Source: Neobacillus drentensis
Lineage (GTDB): Bacteria; Bacillota; Bacilli; Bacillales; Cytobacillaceae
Direction: 5' to 3'
Assembly (NCBI RefSeq): GCF_021560175.1
Contig: NZ_CP091110.1
Span: forward strand, 2,284,001-2,348,000
DNA length: 64,000 nucleotides
The notes beneath the pieces are model-generated. The model was not told where the DNA came from, made no database searches, and was given only the letters and a program-made list of their open reading frames with translations. The translations under genes were made by a program, and so were the position numbers. Below are positions 53,813-61,728 of the stretch, piece after piece (position 1 is the stretch's first letter; every line of letters begins with the position of its first letter).

Positions 53813-54973
53813 TTAGGCAGTAAACAATTCTAAAAAATTACCAATTGCAATGGAGCTTGCCCCTAAGGCAGGGGCATTTTTACCTAAGGATGAGGTTACT
53901 AGTTCATAACTATTTTCAAGTTGTTGGTAGGTTCTTGATGCCACCGAATTTTTGATTGAGTTTAATACCATTGGCAAGGCCTCAACAATATTGTTTCGGA
54001 TGATAACGGCTTGGGGATTAAAGGTATTTAATATGCTTGTTAATCCAATCCCTAAGTAAAAACCAAATTTTTGAAGTGCCGTTAGAATGTCTGGGTTATT
54101 TTGGTTAGCGAGAGAAATGATCTCCCGATTAGATAGTTTCCCTTGTTGATTTTTCGCTAATGATTTTAATAAAGCTTTCTCGGAAGCATATAGCTCCCAG
54201 CAGCCCCGATTTCCACAACTGCATTTGAGCCCATTCAGGTCAATCGTTAAATGGCCCATTTCTCCAGCAAAACCTCGGACTCCATGATAAAGCTCGTTAT
54301 TAATGATAATACCGACTCCAATACCTGTATGAACGCTTACGTAAACTAGGTTTTCGTAGTTTTTCGCAGCTCCATACTCTTTTTCACCGTAAGCTCCGGC
54401 ATTGGCCTCATTCTCTAAAAAGACAGGTACGTTAAATTCCTGTTCGATTAGAGGTTTTAAGTCTAAATCATAATTCCATTCCAAGTTAGGAGTGAAGATG
54501 ACTTTTTGCTCAGTATTGACAAGTCCAGGGATACATAACCCAATCCCTATTAGCCCGTAGGGAGATTCAGGCATTTTTGCTTTTAAGTTATTAATTTTTA
54601 AGAATAAGACATCCTTCAAATCTTCAGAGGACTGGTCAACTAATGGCTGATAATCTTCCAGAACAATATTTCCTTTTAAATCCGTTAATATACAATTAAG
54701 ATAATCGACACCAATATCAATCCCAATAGAATAACCTGCATTTTTATTGAATACCAGCATCACAGGTTTTCTTCCTCCGCTTGATTGCCCTTGTCCAATT
54801 TCGAAAATAAGATTTTTTTCAATTAAGGTAGTTACCTGGGAAGAAACAGTCGATTTATTTAACCCAATGGTTTCAGATAATTTTGCTCTTGAAATAGGGG
54901 AGTTGGACACGATTTCATTTAATATAAGCTTTTGATTTATTTTTTTGACTAGCATTTGATCAGCAGTTATCAC
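53813..54973 (-). CDS. ROK family transcriptional regulator (XylR/NagC-like)
   Basis: A 386-residue ROK repressor. The N-terminal winged helix (about 10-70: SRAKLSETIGLNKSTVSSQV) is followed by a sugar-kinase-like fold with IGIDIGVDYLNC and the ROK zinc motif CSCGNRGCWE (C251, C253, C258, with H241). The GTG at 54973 follows GAGGTG at 7 bases; an ATG at 54988 has no site. ROK repressors respond to sugars such as xylose or N-acetylglucosamine. No sugar operon is adjacent; the GH27 and GH42 genes in this window are possible but unproven targets. Confidence 0.87.
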   Translation of the reverse strand: MITADQMLVKKINQKLILNEIVSNSPISRAKLSETIGLNKSTVSSQVTTLIEKNLIFEIGQGQSSGGRKPVMLVFNKNAGYSIGIDIGVDYLNCILTDLKGNIVLEDYQPLVDQSSEDLKDVLFLKINNLKAKMPESPYGLIGIGLCIPGLVNTEQKVIFTPNLEWNYDLDLKPLIEQEFNVPVFLENEANAGAYGEKEYGAAKNYENLVYVSVHTGIGVGIIINNELYHGVRGFAGEMGHLTIDLNGLKCSCGNRGCWELYASEKALLKSLAKNQQGKLSNREIISLANQNNPDILTALQKFGFYLGIGLTSILNTFNPQAVIIRNNIVEALPMVLNSIKNSVASRTYQQLENSYELVTSSLGKNAPALGASSIAIGNFLELFTA

Positions 54974-55073
54974 TTCTAAACACCTCATTTAGTATAGCGG
55001 CTCAATTAAGTTAGAATTACTTTATATAAGCATTATATCTTATAATACAATGGAAAACGCAAGGTTCTTACAT

Positions 55074-55115
55074 AAAAAGACCTTCTGTAAGAAAATATTT
55101 ACAGAAGGCCTTTTT
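55074..55115 (-). terminator. Terminator after the APC permease
   Basis: AAAAAGACCTTCTGTAA (55074-55090) pairs with TTACAGAAGGCCTTTTT (55099-55115) with one mismatch. It has T-runs in both directions and stands 10 bases past the permease stop on the minus strand. Confidence 0.88.
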
Positions 55116-55124
55116 ATGTTCCTG

Positions 55125-56522
55125 TTACACTGTTCGATCATTTAACTTGGAATGCTTTCTTCCATAACTGAAATAAATGACTAAACCGATGACGAGCCAA
55201 ACTAAAAAGCTAATCCAGGTTATCCCTGGGAGCTGAAGAACTAGGTATCCACATGATAAAAAAGCAATTAATGGGATCCACGGAACGAGTGGTACTCGGA
55301 AGCCTCGTTTAGGTGCTCCTTGTGTCTTGCGCAGATATAAAATTCCAATGGAAACAGACATAAATGCAAATAAAGTGCCAATATTCGTTAATTCTGCCAG
55401 CTTTCCAAGTGGAATTAAACCGGAAAAAATAGAAACAAGCAGGCAGATGATCCATGAATTCACCACTGGAATTTGTTTTTTCTGATCAACTTTGGAAAAT
55501 ATTTTAGGAAGCAAGCCATCACGGCTGATGGCATAAAATAACCGAGTTTGTCCAAAAACCATCACGGTTAAAACAGTCGTAATCCCAGCGATAGCCCCAA
55601 GGGAAATAAGTCCTGCAGCCCAATCTTGGTGAATATAGTTTAATGCAAATGAAACGGGATTTTTTACATCGAGCAATTGATATGGAACAATCCCGGTTAA
55701 TACAGCGGAAACAGCTACGTATAAAATGGTACAAACGATTAGTGAGGCGATGATCCCAATGGGCATGTTCCGCTGCGGGTTTTTTACTTCCTCAGCGGCG
55801 GTTGAAACAGCATCGAATCCGATATAGGCATAGAACGCTGTAGCAGCACCAGATGCGACTCCCGAAAAGCCAAATGGCATGAAAGGTGTCCAATTGTCTG
55901 GTTTAACATACCATGCTCCAACAGCTAGAAAAATGACAACCACTGCTAATTTAATGATGACCATGGTGGCATTAAAACGTGCCGAATGTTTAACGCCTCT
56001 TGTTAATAAGAAGGTTATCACAAACGTAATCAAAATGGCCGGCACATCCACATAGGTACCATTTGCCGGATTAAATGCACTAGAGATCTCTTTTGGAATG
56101 TGAAGCCCAAATCCTGCAATCAACCCTTGGAAATAACCGGACCAGCCACTGGCCACCGAGGCACTGGCAAATCCGTATTCGAGAATTAAATCCCATCCTA
56201 AAATCCATGCTATGAATTCTCCGAATGTTGCGTAACTGTATGTGTAAGCACTCCCAGATACGGGAACGGTTGATGCGAATTCAGCATAACATAGTGCAGC
56301 GAATATACAGACTAGCCCTGATAAAATAAACGATAGAATTAAGGCTGGGCCAGCATGTTCGGCTGCTGCTACTCCTGTGAGAACAAAAATCCCAGTTCCG
56401 ACAATCGCTCCTATTCCAAGCATGGATAAATCAAAGGCGCCAAGCTCCTTTTTTAAGGACCCTTCTTTTTTTTCAGCTTGGTTTATTAAATCCTCTATGG
56501 ACTTTTTCCTGAAAATCTCCAT
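55125..56522 (-). CDS. APC family amino-acid permease (YfnA/CAT-like)
   Basis: A 465-residue transporter with 12 or so membrane helices. It opens with the cytosolic FRKKSIEDLINQAEKKEGSLK tail (first 20 residues given) and the APC signature MLGIGAIVGTGIFVLTG, followed by GSAYTYSYATFGE and GFDAVSTAAEEVKNPQRN. The ATG at 56522 follows GAAGGGAAG; the reading frame is open far upstream (to 56648) but without a site. This subgroup imports branched-chain or cationic amino acids. It is a single-gene unit. Confidence 0.87.
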   Translation of the reverse strand: MEIFRKKSIEDLINQAEKKEGSLKKELGAFDLSMLGIGAIVGTGIFVLTGVAAAEHAGPALILSFILSGLVCIFAALCYAEFASTVPVSGSAYTYSYATFGEFIAWILGWDLILEYGFASASVASGWSGYFQGLIAGFGLHIPKEISSAFNPANGTYVDVPAILITFVITFLLTRGVKHSARFNATMVIIKLAVVVIFLAVGAWYVKPDNWTPFMPFGFSGVASGAATAFYAYIGFDAVSTAAEEVKNPQRNMPIGIIASLIVCTILYVAVSAVLTGIVPYQLLDVKNPVSFALNYIHQDWAAGLISLGAIAGITTVLTVMVFGQTRLFYAISRDGLLPKIFSKVDQKKQIPVVNSWIICLLVSIFSGLIPLGKLAELTNIGTLFAFMSVSIGILYLRKTQGAPKRGFRVPLVPWIPLIAFLSCGYLVLQLPGITWISFLVWLVIGLVIYFSYGRKHSKLNDRTV

Positions 56523-56952
56523 AAAAACTTCCCTTCTTTTCATACCCTTGTTAAAATATTGTGAAAATATAAACAATGAAAGTAGTGCAAAATTTGTCGA
56601 AAGAAAATCAACGAGTCTTATAATATAATTTATTTTTAAAAAAATCAATATTCTTTAAAAAGAAATTGTAAAAATTCTTTCTTTTAATAGTTCACAGTAT
56701 TGACATATTTATTCAAAATTTTTAATTCATATTTCGACAAGAGTAGTGAAAGTTCTACGAATAATCTCCTAAACTTCCTTTTCGAATAGGTAATCTAACG
56801 TAGATTTTGTAATTTCCAGGTATAAATAGTCGACTTTTTGAAATTTCTTTTACAAAATATGTTTGCTACAATAGATACACAGCCACTTATATCTATGCTT
56901 TAGGTTATAAAATGACATGAAAATACATGATCCCTGAGAGGAGAGGTATATT
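56523..56952. other. Intergenic region with promoter of the small peptide gene
   Basis: A 430-base AT-rich spacer. Near its end is an extended -10 promoter: TG-C-TACAAT at 56867-56872 with TTTCTT 17 bases before it. The transcript would have a leader of about 75 nucleotides to the peptide start at 56953. No riboswitch consensus was recognised in the leader. The part before 56820 shows nothing beyond the permease promoter region. Confidence 0.5.
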
Positions 56953-57045
56953 ATGGTATTCAAAGCAAGATTATGGAGAATCTTAACAAAGAACCAGAAA
57001 TTAAGACTACTAAAACAAAAAGCTACTTATAAATCATTTGTTTAG
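56953..57045 (+). CDS. 30-residue basic peptide
   Basis: A short gene encoding a peptide that begins MVFKARLWRILTKNQKL and ends ATYKSFV. It has nine Lys/Arg and no acidic residue. The support is the ensemble: AGGAGAGG 6 bases before the ATG, an extended -10 promoter about 80 bases upstream, and a factor-independent terminator whose stem begins at the stop codon. The peptide could fold as an amphipathic cationic helix. It could be an antimicrobial or RNA-binding peptide, or a dual-function small RNA; none is established and no family was recognised. Confidence 0.6.
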   Translation: MVFKARLWRILTKNQKLRLLKQKATYKSFV

Positions 57046-57064
57046 GGCCCTTATGAAGGGCTCT
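57044..57064 (+). terminator. Terminator of the peptide gene
   Basis: AGGGCCCTT (57044-57052) pairs with AAGGGCTCT (57056-57064), 9 bp with one G-T pair and a 3-base loop, followed by TATTTTTG. The stem overlaps the stop codon. Confidence 0.8.
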
Positions 57065-57253
57065 TATTTTTGTTTAAACAGAATAAACACTAAAATAACT
57101 GGGGAATTTTGTTGTGCCGTTATATTAAGTAGTTTCTTAATTGTTCTGCACTAAAAAAGGACTGGCCGTTCCTTCCTATTTTCTTAATAAAATGTTAATA
57201 AGGAGAATAAAATCTTACATTAGTGGGGGTAGCGATATGGAGGAGGAATAAAT

Positions 57254-58051
57254 ATGAATGAGGTCTTTGAAAGGACAGCTCGATTTGAACACCGTTTTTG
57301 GCTGCAAATTTTAGGTGATCATTCTCGGTTTATTTATGAGGCCCTGGCACCAGTTCAAGAAGAGGAAATTAAAAAAGCTTCCACTTTTATTCAAGTCTTT
57401 GATGCACTTCTAGATCGTGCAAGAACTGCGGAGTTGATGTCATTAACTACTGATGCCGAGTTAGCGGTTTTAAATCTGCGGGAATTTAAATTAGAATTAA
57501 TCAGCCAGCATCTAGTTGGTAAAATTAAAATTCACCTTACCCCGACCTTTCTAAATCATATGGTTAATGAATTAGAGGAGTATGTAAGAATATTAAATCA
57601 CCTGAAGGCTGGTCAATTACCACCTGTCTACCACGAGCTGCACCACCATCTATTATGGTTATTGGATGCGGCAGGGCATTCTGAGGCAATTTCCTCCAAT
57701 TTAGATGGTGTTGAAAAGAAATTAAAAGAAAAAAGTCATTTATTCATGAAGGATTTTGAAGGTTTTTATCTTAAAGCGGTTGAACTAGCTGGATATTTAA
57801 GGACGGGATTGACTACGTTTCCTGCCTTATCAAAGATGAATGTAGACAGCCAGTTAGAAATAAAGTTATTTCAAAATTTTTTAGCTGAACTAGAAGAACT
57901 TGAATTAACTAAGCAGGCATTAGGGACCTTCGCACCATTAATGGCGGATCATATGTTTCGTGAAGAATGTTATTATCTGATGAAATTAGCTGAATCGGCT
58001 AGTCTAGATCCGCCAAACTGTGATCCTGCCAAACCTAGACTACAGGATTAG
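57254..58051 (+). CDS. DUF2935 family protein
   Basis: A 265-residue, all-helical soluble protein of the DUF2935 family, in which two related four-helix bundles bind metal. The first repeat opens with ERTARFEHRFWLQILGDHSRF, the second has FMKDFEGFYLKAVELAGYL and ends with MADHMFREECYYLMKL; the His and Glu residues in EHRFW, GDHSRF, LHHHL and ADHMFREE are the likely ligands. GGAGGAGG precedes the ATG. The family is common in Bacillus and Clostridium; its role is unknown. A single-gene unit, convergent with the GH27 gene. Confidence 0.85.
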   Translation: MNEVFERTARFEHRFWLQILGDHSRFIYEALAPVQEEEIKKASTFIQVFDALLDRARTAELMSLTTDAELAVLNLREFKLELISQHLVGKIKIHLTPTFLNHMVNELEEYVRILNHLKAGQLPPVYHELHHHLLWLLDAAGHSEAISSNLDGVEKKLKEKSHLFMKDFEGFYLKAVELAGYLRTGLTTFPALSKMNVDSQLEIKLFQNFLAELEELELTKQALGTFAPLMADHMFREECYYLMKLAESASLDPPNCDPAKPRLQD

Positions 58052-58081
58052 AAGGGTCTTTAAAAAAGTTACATCCAAAAA

Positions 58082-58121
58082 GAGGGTCTACCAAACGGAT
58101 ACGTTACTTTGGTAGACCCTC
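58082..58121. terminator. Bidirectional terminator
   Basis: A perfect 14-bp stem, GAGGGTCTACCAAA (58082-58095) with TTTGGTAGACCCTC (58108-58121), and A/T-rich flanks on both sides. It separates DUF2935 from the convergent GH27 gene. Confidence 0.9.
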
Positions 58122-58134
58122 ATTTAAAATTTTA

Positions 58135-60138
58135 TTATGCGATTTTATTAAACGGACCTTCAACCGAGTTCGCTTTGAAATTGTCTTTTGTAACCCTAAT
58201 AAAGATAACACCAGATACGATCACCAAAAATCCGATTAGAAGAATGATCAACTGGATGGTTGCTTGGTGGTTATCTGTTTGAACCTCGATCGACTGTTCA
58301 CTTTCACCTATGTCATTCTTTGCCGTTACAACATATGAATAGTTGCCATCATGTGCAGCCGATTTATCTTTATAGTTTGAATTGGTAAGATTTGTTGCAA
58401 CCGGTTTGAAGCGGCTGAATCCTAGGATATTTACCTTTTTACGGTAGACCGTGTAGGAAGTTGCCCCAGCAGTTGGATTCCAGGTAAGTGTAACAGTTTC
58501 ATTGTTGTTTTTGTCTGCCATTACCCAATCTGGCGCAGTTGGAGCTTTAGTCGTTTTGGTATGAAAGGAATAAATTCCTTTCCGTTTTTCGCTTTTACTC
58601 GTAACAGATGACACTTTCCAGTAGTATCGTGTATCATTTGCAAGCTTTTTAATCGTTAAAGAAGCAGAAGGAACGGTTTGATTAAAAATAATATTTTTCA
58701 TGCCAGCATCTTGCGCTACCTGGACATGATAGCTGTCTACTCCGGATTCTGCACCCCAGCTTAACGTTACGTTTGAAGGACTAACTTCGGTTTGACCACT
58801 TTTTGGAGAGACTGTAAGTGTAGAAGCAGGGACCACATGAATCATTTGAGAAGCATGGCTAGAAAGAGCAGCCGTGAACCCAAATTTCATATTACCTAGA
58901 TCTTCATGGCTCCATAAGTCATGCACCATTGCTGAATCAGTGAACCCTAAATCTTTCCAATTGACGAAAACTTTTTGTGGCGATAAAACCGTATTAAAAA
59001 GACCGATGTTGTAAGAACCATCCGGCAATTCTTGATAAAAAACTTGAGAGGCAGGTGTTTTGGAGAGGCGTTTCCCAGCAACTCCACTTTGGTTGACTCC
59101 AATCACTTCGTCATTCGTAAGAAGGCTAATTCCATAGTTATCTAGTTTCGTTAGATCACTGCCAATCACAAAATGTGAGGCAGCAATGGCCCAAAGTGAT
59201 ACATAGGAACGTTTTTCATCTGCTGTTAGACCATCCTTATTGCCGTTTGCCACGTTGAGTGAGTCAAAGTCATTCCAGCCGCCTGGTCCAGCATGAGGCT
59301 GCCACTTTGCCGCATGATTAAATCTTCTAAAAACATGTTCCCAATCGGTAAGTGTTGGTTTTCCATAGCTTTCGACATCATGGTCCGTCCGCCAGCCATT
59401 AGATAATTGCTGCCAGGTAGAAACTTGATCGAAATCAAGGTTATTGGATAACTCAAGATGAATGGGTCTTCCTGTCTTGTTCAATGCTTTAGCCCATGCC
59501 TCGATATCCGGGATATCCTCGTTTCGGACACCATCAATTTTAAGGTAATCCACCCCATATGACGCAAATAGTTTAGCCCACGAATCGATAAACTCTTGTG
59601 CCCCTGGCTTCGAATAATCAATCGCATACATATTATCGAAATTAAAACTTACCTTCTGACCTTTGCTAAGATCGACAATATCTTTTGCATGGAAGGGTGT
59701 TCTTTCGATCGGTGTGTTCTGATCCAATGCCCCTTTTGGAATGCCGAGCGTGACGTACAACCCGAACTTCAATCCTTTTTTATGGATATAATCCCCAACC
59801 GCCTTCATACCATTAGGGAATTTCTTCGGGTCTACTACCCATCTGCCATATTTGTCCACGTTAGAAGTCCAATCAAGCTGATAATAATCATCAAGGTTTA
59901 CATATTCATAACCGTGGGCCTTGAATTTTGCTGCAATAATATCTGCTGCTGCTTTCATGTTTTTTTCTGTTGGTTTTTTACGGATGGAGCTCCAGCTGCT
60001 CCAACCCATAAATGGCCGCTCAGCCAAATTATTGTACGAAGATGCTTTCGTTTCCTCTGGATCTATGATTGAAACTGTCAGAATTCCTGAAAGAATAAGG
60101 GAGAAGGAGACCATAGTTGAAAATAGTTTCTTAAGCAT
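58135..60138 (-). CDS. Membrane-anchored GH27 alpha-galactosidase with Fn3 domains
   Basis: Secreted glycosidase of 667 residues. The signal peptide (about 1-32) is followed by a GH27 catalytic barrel (about 38-340: RPFMGWSSWSS, nucleophile D202 in YLKIDG, acid/base in WRTDHD, D252/D254), a beta domain, two fibronectin-III-like modules (about 432-530 and 535-622), and a C-terminal transmembrane helix (IQLIILLIGFLVIVSGVIFI) with a short basic tail. It therefore acts at the cell surface, releasing alpha-galactose or a related sugar. Membrane anchoring instead of an LPXTG motif is unusual. GAGGAGG lies upstream of the ATG. Confidence 0.88.
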   Translation of the reverse strand: MLKKLFSTMVSFSLILSGILTVSIIDPEETKASSYNNLAERPFMGWSSWSSIRKKPTEKNMKAAADIIAAKFKAHGYEYVNLDDYYQLDWTSNVDKYGRWVVDPKKFPNGMKAVGDYIHKKGLKFGLYVTLGIPKGALDQNTPIERTPFHAKDIVDLSKGQKVSFNFDNMYAIDYSKPGAQEFIDSWAKLFASYGVDYLKIDGVRNEDIPDIEAWAKALNKTGRPIHLELSNNLDFDQVSTWQQLSNGWRTDHDVESYGKPTLTDWEHVFRRFNHAAKWQPHAGPGGWNDFDSLNVANGNKDGLTADEKRSYVSLWAIAASHFVIGSDLTKLDNYGISLLTNDEVIGVNQSGVAGKRLSKTPASQVFYQELPDGSYNIGLFNTVLSPQKVFVNWKDLGFTDSAMVHDLWSHEDLGNMKFGFTAALSSHASQMIHVVPASTLTVSPKSGQTEVSPSNVTLSWGAESGVDSYHVQVAQDAGMKNIIFNQTVPSASLTIKKLANDTRYYWKVSSVTSKSEKRKGIYSFHTKTTKAPTAPDWVMADKNNNETVTLTWNPTAGATSYTVYRKKVNILGFSRFKPVATNLTNSNYKDKSAAHDGNYSYVVTAKNDIGESEQSIEVQTDNHQATIQLIILLIGFLVIVSGVIFIRVTKDNFKANSVEGPFNKIA

Positions 60139-60309
60139 AAAAACCTCCTCTATATAGATAAAAAGTATATATATCTATACTAATATAGAAAGTTGTTTAT
60201 TTTAATGAACAATATGTTCCAATCTATTGTTCAGCTAAAGATTCCTAAGCGAACAATGGACCTGTTTTTCACATAATCTAAGAATATCAATGAGTGAGGA
60301 TGTAATAAG

Positions 60310-60558
60310 ATGAGATATAGTAGGGAAATACCACCTCAACCAATAATTGGTCAAGCGTGGACGGGGAAACATGTTGTTTTGCTCCACTGTACAATCGATA
60401 ATCAGTTTATTCATCTTTATAAAAGTTTTCATGCCCCAATTGAACCGCCGCGTCAAAATTGTGCAGAAACAATATCACAGCTGCTAAGTATTGGCTACCA
60501 CATTATCGCTATCACACCACTTTCATCTGGTCAAATTCAATATTTGCTAGTCCTTTAA
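60310..60558 (+). CDS. Small hypothetical protein
   Basis: An 82-residue frame with GAGGATG 8 bases upstream of its ATG and a strong terminator 19 bases after its stop. The sequence has a central basic/aromatic stretch and a C-terminal hydrophobic part (LLSIGYHIIAITPLSSGQIQ). No family was recognised; the tail resembles a short beta-rich small domain rather than a membrane helix. It stands alone between the GH27 gene and the molybdate locus. The well-formed expression signals are the main evidence. Confidence 0.55.
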   Translation: MRYSREIPPQPIIGQAWTGKHVVLLHCTIDNQFIHLYKSFHAPIEPPRQNCAETISQLLSIGYHIIAITPLSSGQIQYLLVL

Positions 60559-60576
60559 TTAAATAAATTCTATAGG

Positions 60577-60614
60577 CACACGATAGTAACCTAAACGGAA
60601 AATCGTGTGTTTTT
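60577..60614 (+). terminator. Terminator after the 82-residue gene
   Basis: CACACGAT (60577-60584) pairs perfectly with ATCGTGTG (60602-60609), followed by TTTTTTGTTTTTG. Confidence 0.85.
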
Positions 60615-60768
60615 GTTTTTGTGAAATAATTAACTTGTTTTCCGTCATATAGCTGCAGTTAATCAAATGGTATAAAATAAGAACAATAGAGTATTATGCT
60701 ATCCATTGTATTTATTACTAATTATAATGAGATATAGTTGATGATAAGTTGTTTAAAGGAAGAGAGGT

Positions 60769-61026
60769 ATGGAAAAGCAAGTGCTTACCTATGTAGAAAA
60801 CCAAAATGCTGACACAGGTGTTGCTTATAAAAGTGACGCCTTGAGTTCAAAAAAAGTTAAGATTGCAGCAACGGCAAATGAAAAGACTCATGCATCGATT
60901 GTTTATTCTGTTGGTGTGATGAAGAACAGTACCCATCCAACAGAGGCGCAATTATTCTATGATGACCTGCAAACGGAAAAGTCTTTGAAGACTTTTATAA
61001 ACTATGGCTTTAAAGGATTAGATTAA
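60769..61026 (+). pseudogene. modA: Truncated modA (molybdate-binding protein, C-terminal third)
   Basis: The 85 codons match only the C-terminal part of ModA: QVLTYVENQNADTGVAYKSDAL and KKVKIAATANEKTHASIVYSVGV are the hinge and second-lobe motifs (first block shown to 20 residues or fewer in use), ending KTFINYGFKG. The N-terminal 170 or so residues, including signal peptide, lipobox and the first ligand loop, are missing, and the 160 bases upstream contain no trace of them. AAAGGAAGAGAGG precedes the ATG, so the fragment could still be translated, but it has no export signal and cannot bind molybdate alone. Deletion is the simplest explanation. Confidence 0.8.
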
Positions 61027-61033
61027 TCTTACG

Positions 61034-61690
61034 ATGGCAACGGATTTTTGGTCACCAGTCAAACTTTCCATTGAAGTAGCCGCGGTCTCTGGCGTTTGGG
61101 TATTAATCTTAGGGTTATTTTTTGCAAAGCTGATGGCTAAGACAAAATTCAAAGGGAAAGCTGTAGTTGAGACGGTATTCCTTTTACCATTAGTCTTACC
61201 GCCTTCTGTTGTGGGATTCCTGTTAATTGTATTGTTTGGAAGAAATAGTGTTATTGGACAAGTGATTGAAGAAATCTTTAGGCAGCCTGTTATGTTCACT
61301 TGGTCGGCTGCTGTGATTGCTTCGACAGTTGTTGCGTTTCCCTTAATGTATCAATCTGCTAAAGCAGGATTCGAAGCTATAGATGAAGATATTGAGAATG
61401 CAGCCCGAGTGGATGGGGCGAATGAACTGCAATTATTTCTGGCGATTTCCATTCCTCTAGCATTAAAAGCAATTCTTTCAGGTGCCATTCTAAGTTTTGC
61501 AAGAGCCTTAGGCGAGTTTGGAGCAACTTTAATGTTTGCCGGTAACATCCCAGGGAAAACCCAAACTGTTTCAACCGCGATCTATGTGGCAATGGATGCA
61601 GGGGATATGAATTTAGCTTGGTTATGGGTAATGTGTCTGGTCGGGATTTCTTTTTTCATGTTAATAGGCATGCAGCTAATGAAATCCTAA
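61034..61690 (+). CDS. modB: Molybdate ABC transporter permease ModB
   Basis: Membrane subunit of 218 residues with five or so helices. ModB features are the FLLPLVLPPSVVGFLL segment and the permease loop EDIENAARVDGANELQLFLAISIPLA, then FARALGEFGATLMFAGN. The ATG at 61034 has only a weak AAAGGA far upstream and may be reached by coupling to the modA remnant. No modC ATPase follows; the next gene is larC. Without an intact ModA the importer is probably impaired unless a second receptor exists. Confidence 0.9.
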   Translation: MATDFWSPVKLSIEVAAVSGVWVLILGLFFAKLMAKTKFKGKAVVETVFLLPLVLPPSVVGFLLIVLFGRNSVIGQVIEEIFRQPVMFTWSAAVIASTVVAFPLMYQSAKAGFEAIDEDIENAARVDGANELQLFLAISIPLALKAILSGAILSFARALGEFGATLMFAGNIPGKTQTVSTAIYVAMDAGDMNLAWLWVMCLVGISFFMLIGMQLMKS

Positions 61691-61728
61691 AAATTGGCTT
61701 TAAAAAATACATTGGAGGAACTAAAAAA

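Noticed and set aside
59596-60072. A 158-codon open frame on the plus strand
   Set aside because: It is antisense to the GH27 catalytic domain. The product is Cys/Phe-rich low-quality sequence, as expected for an antisense frame.
61618-61728. An N-terminal extension of larC overlapping modB
   Set aside because: The added residues read through the modB C-terminus in another frame. The TTG at 61729 has a good site and gives the normal LarC N-terminus.
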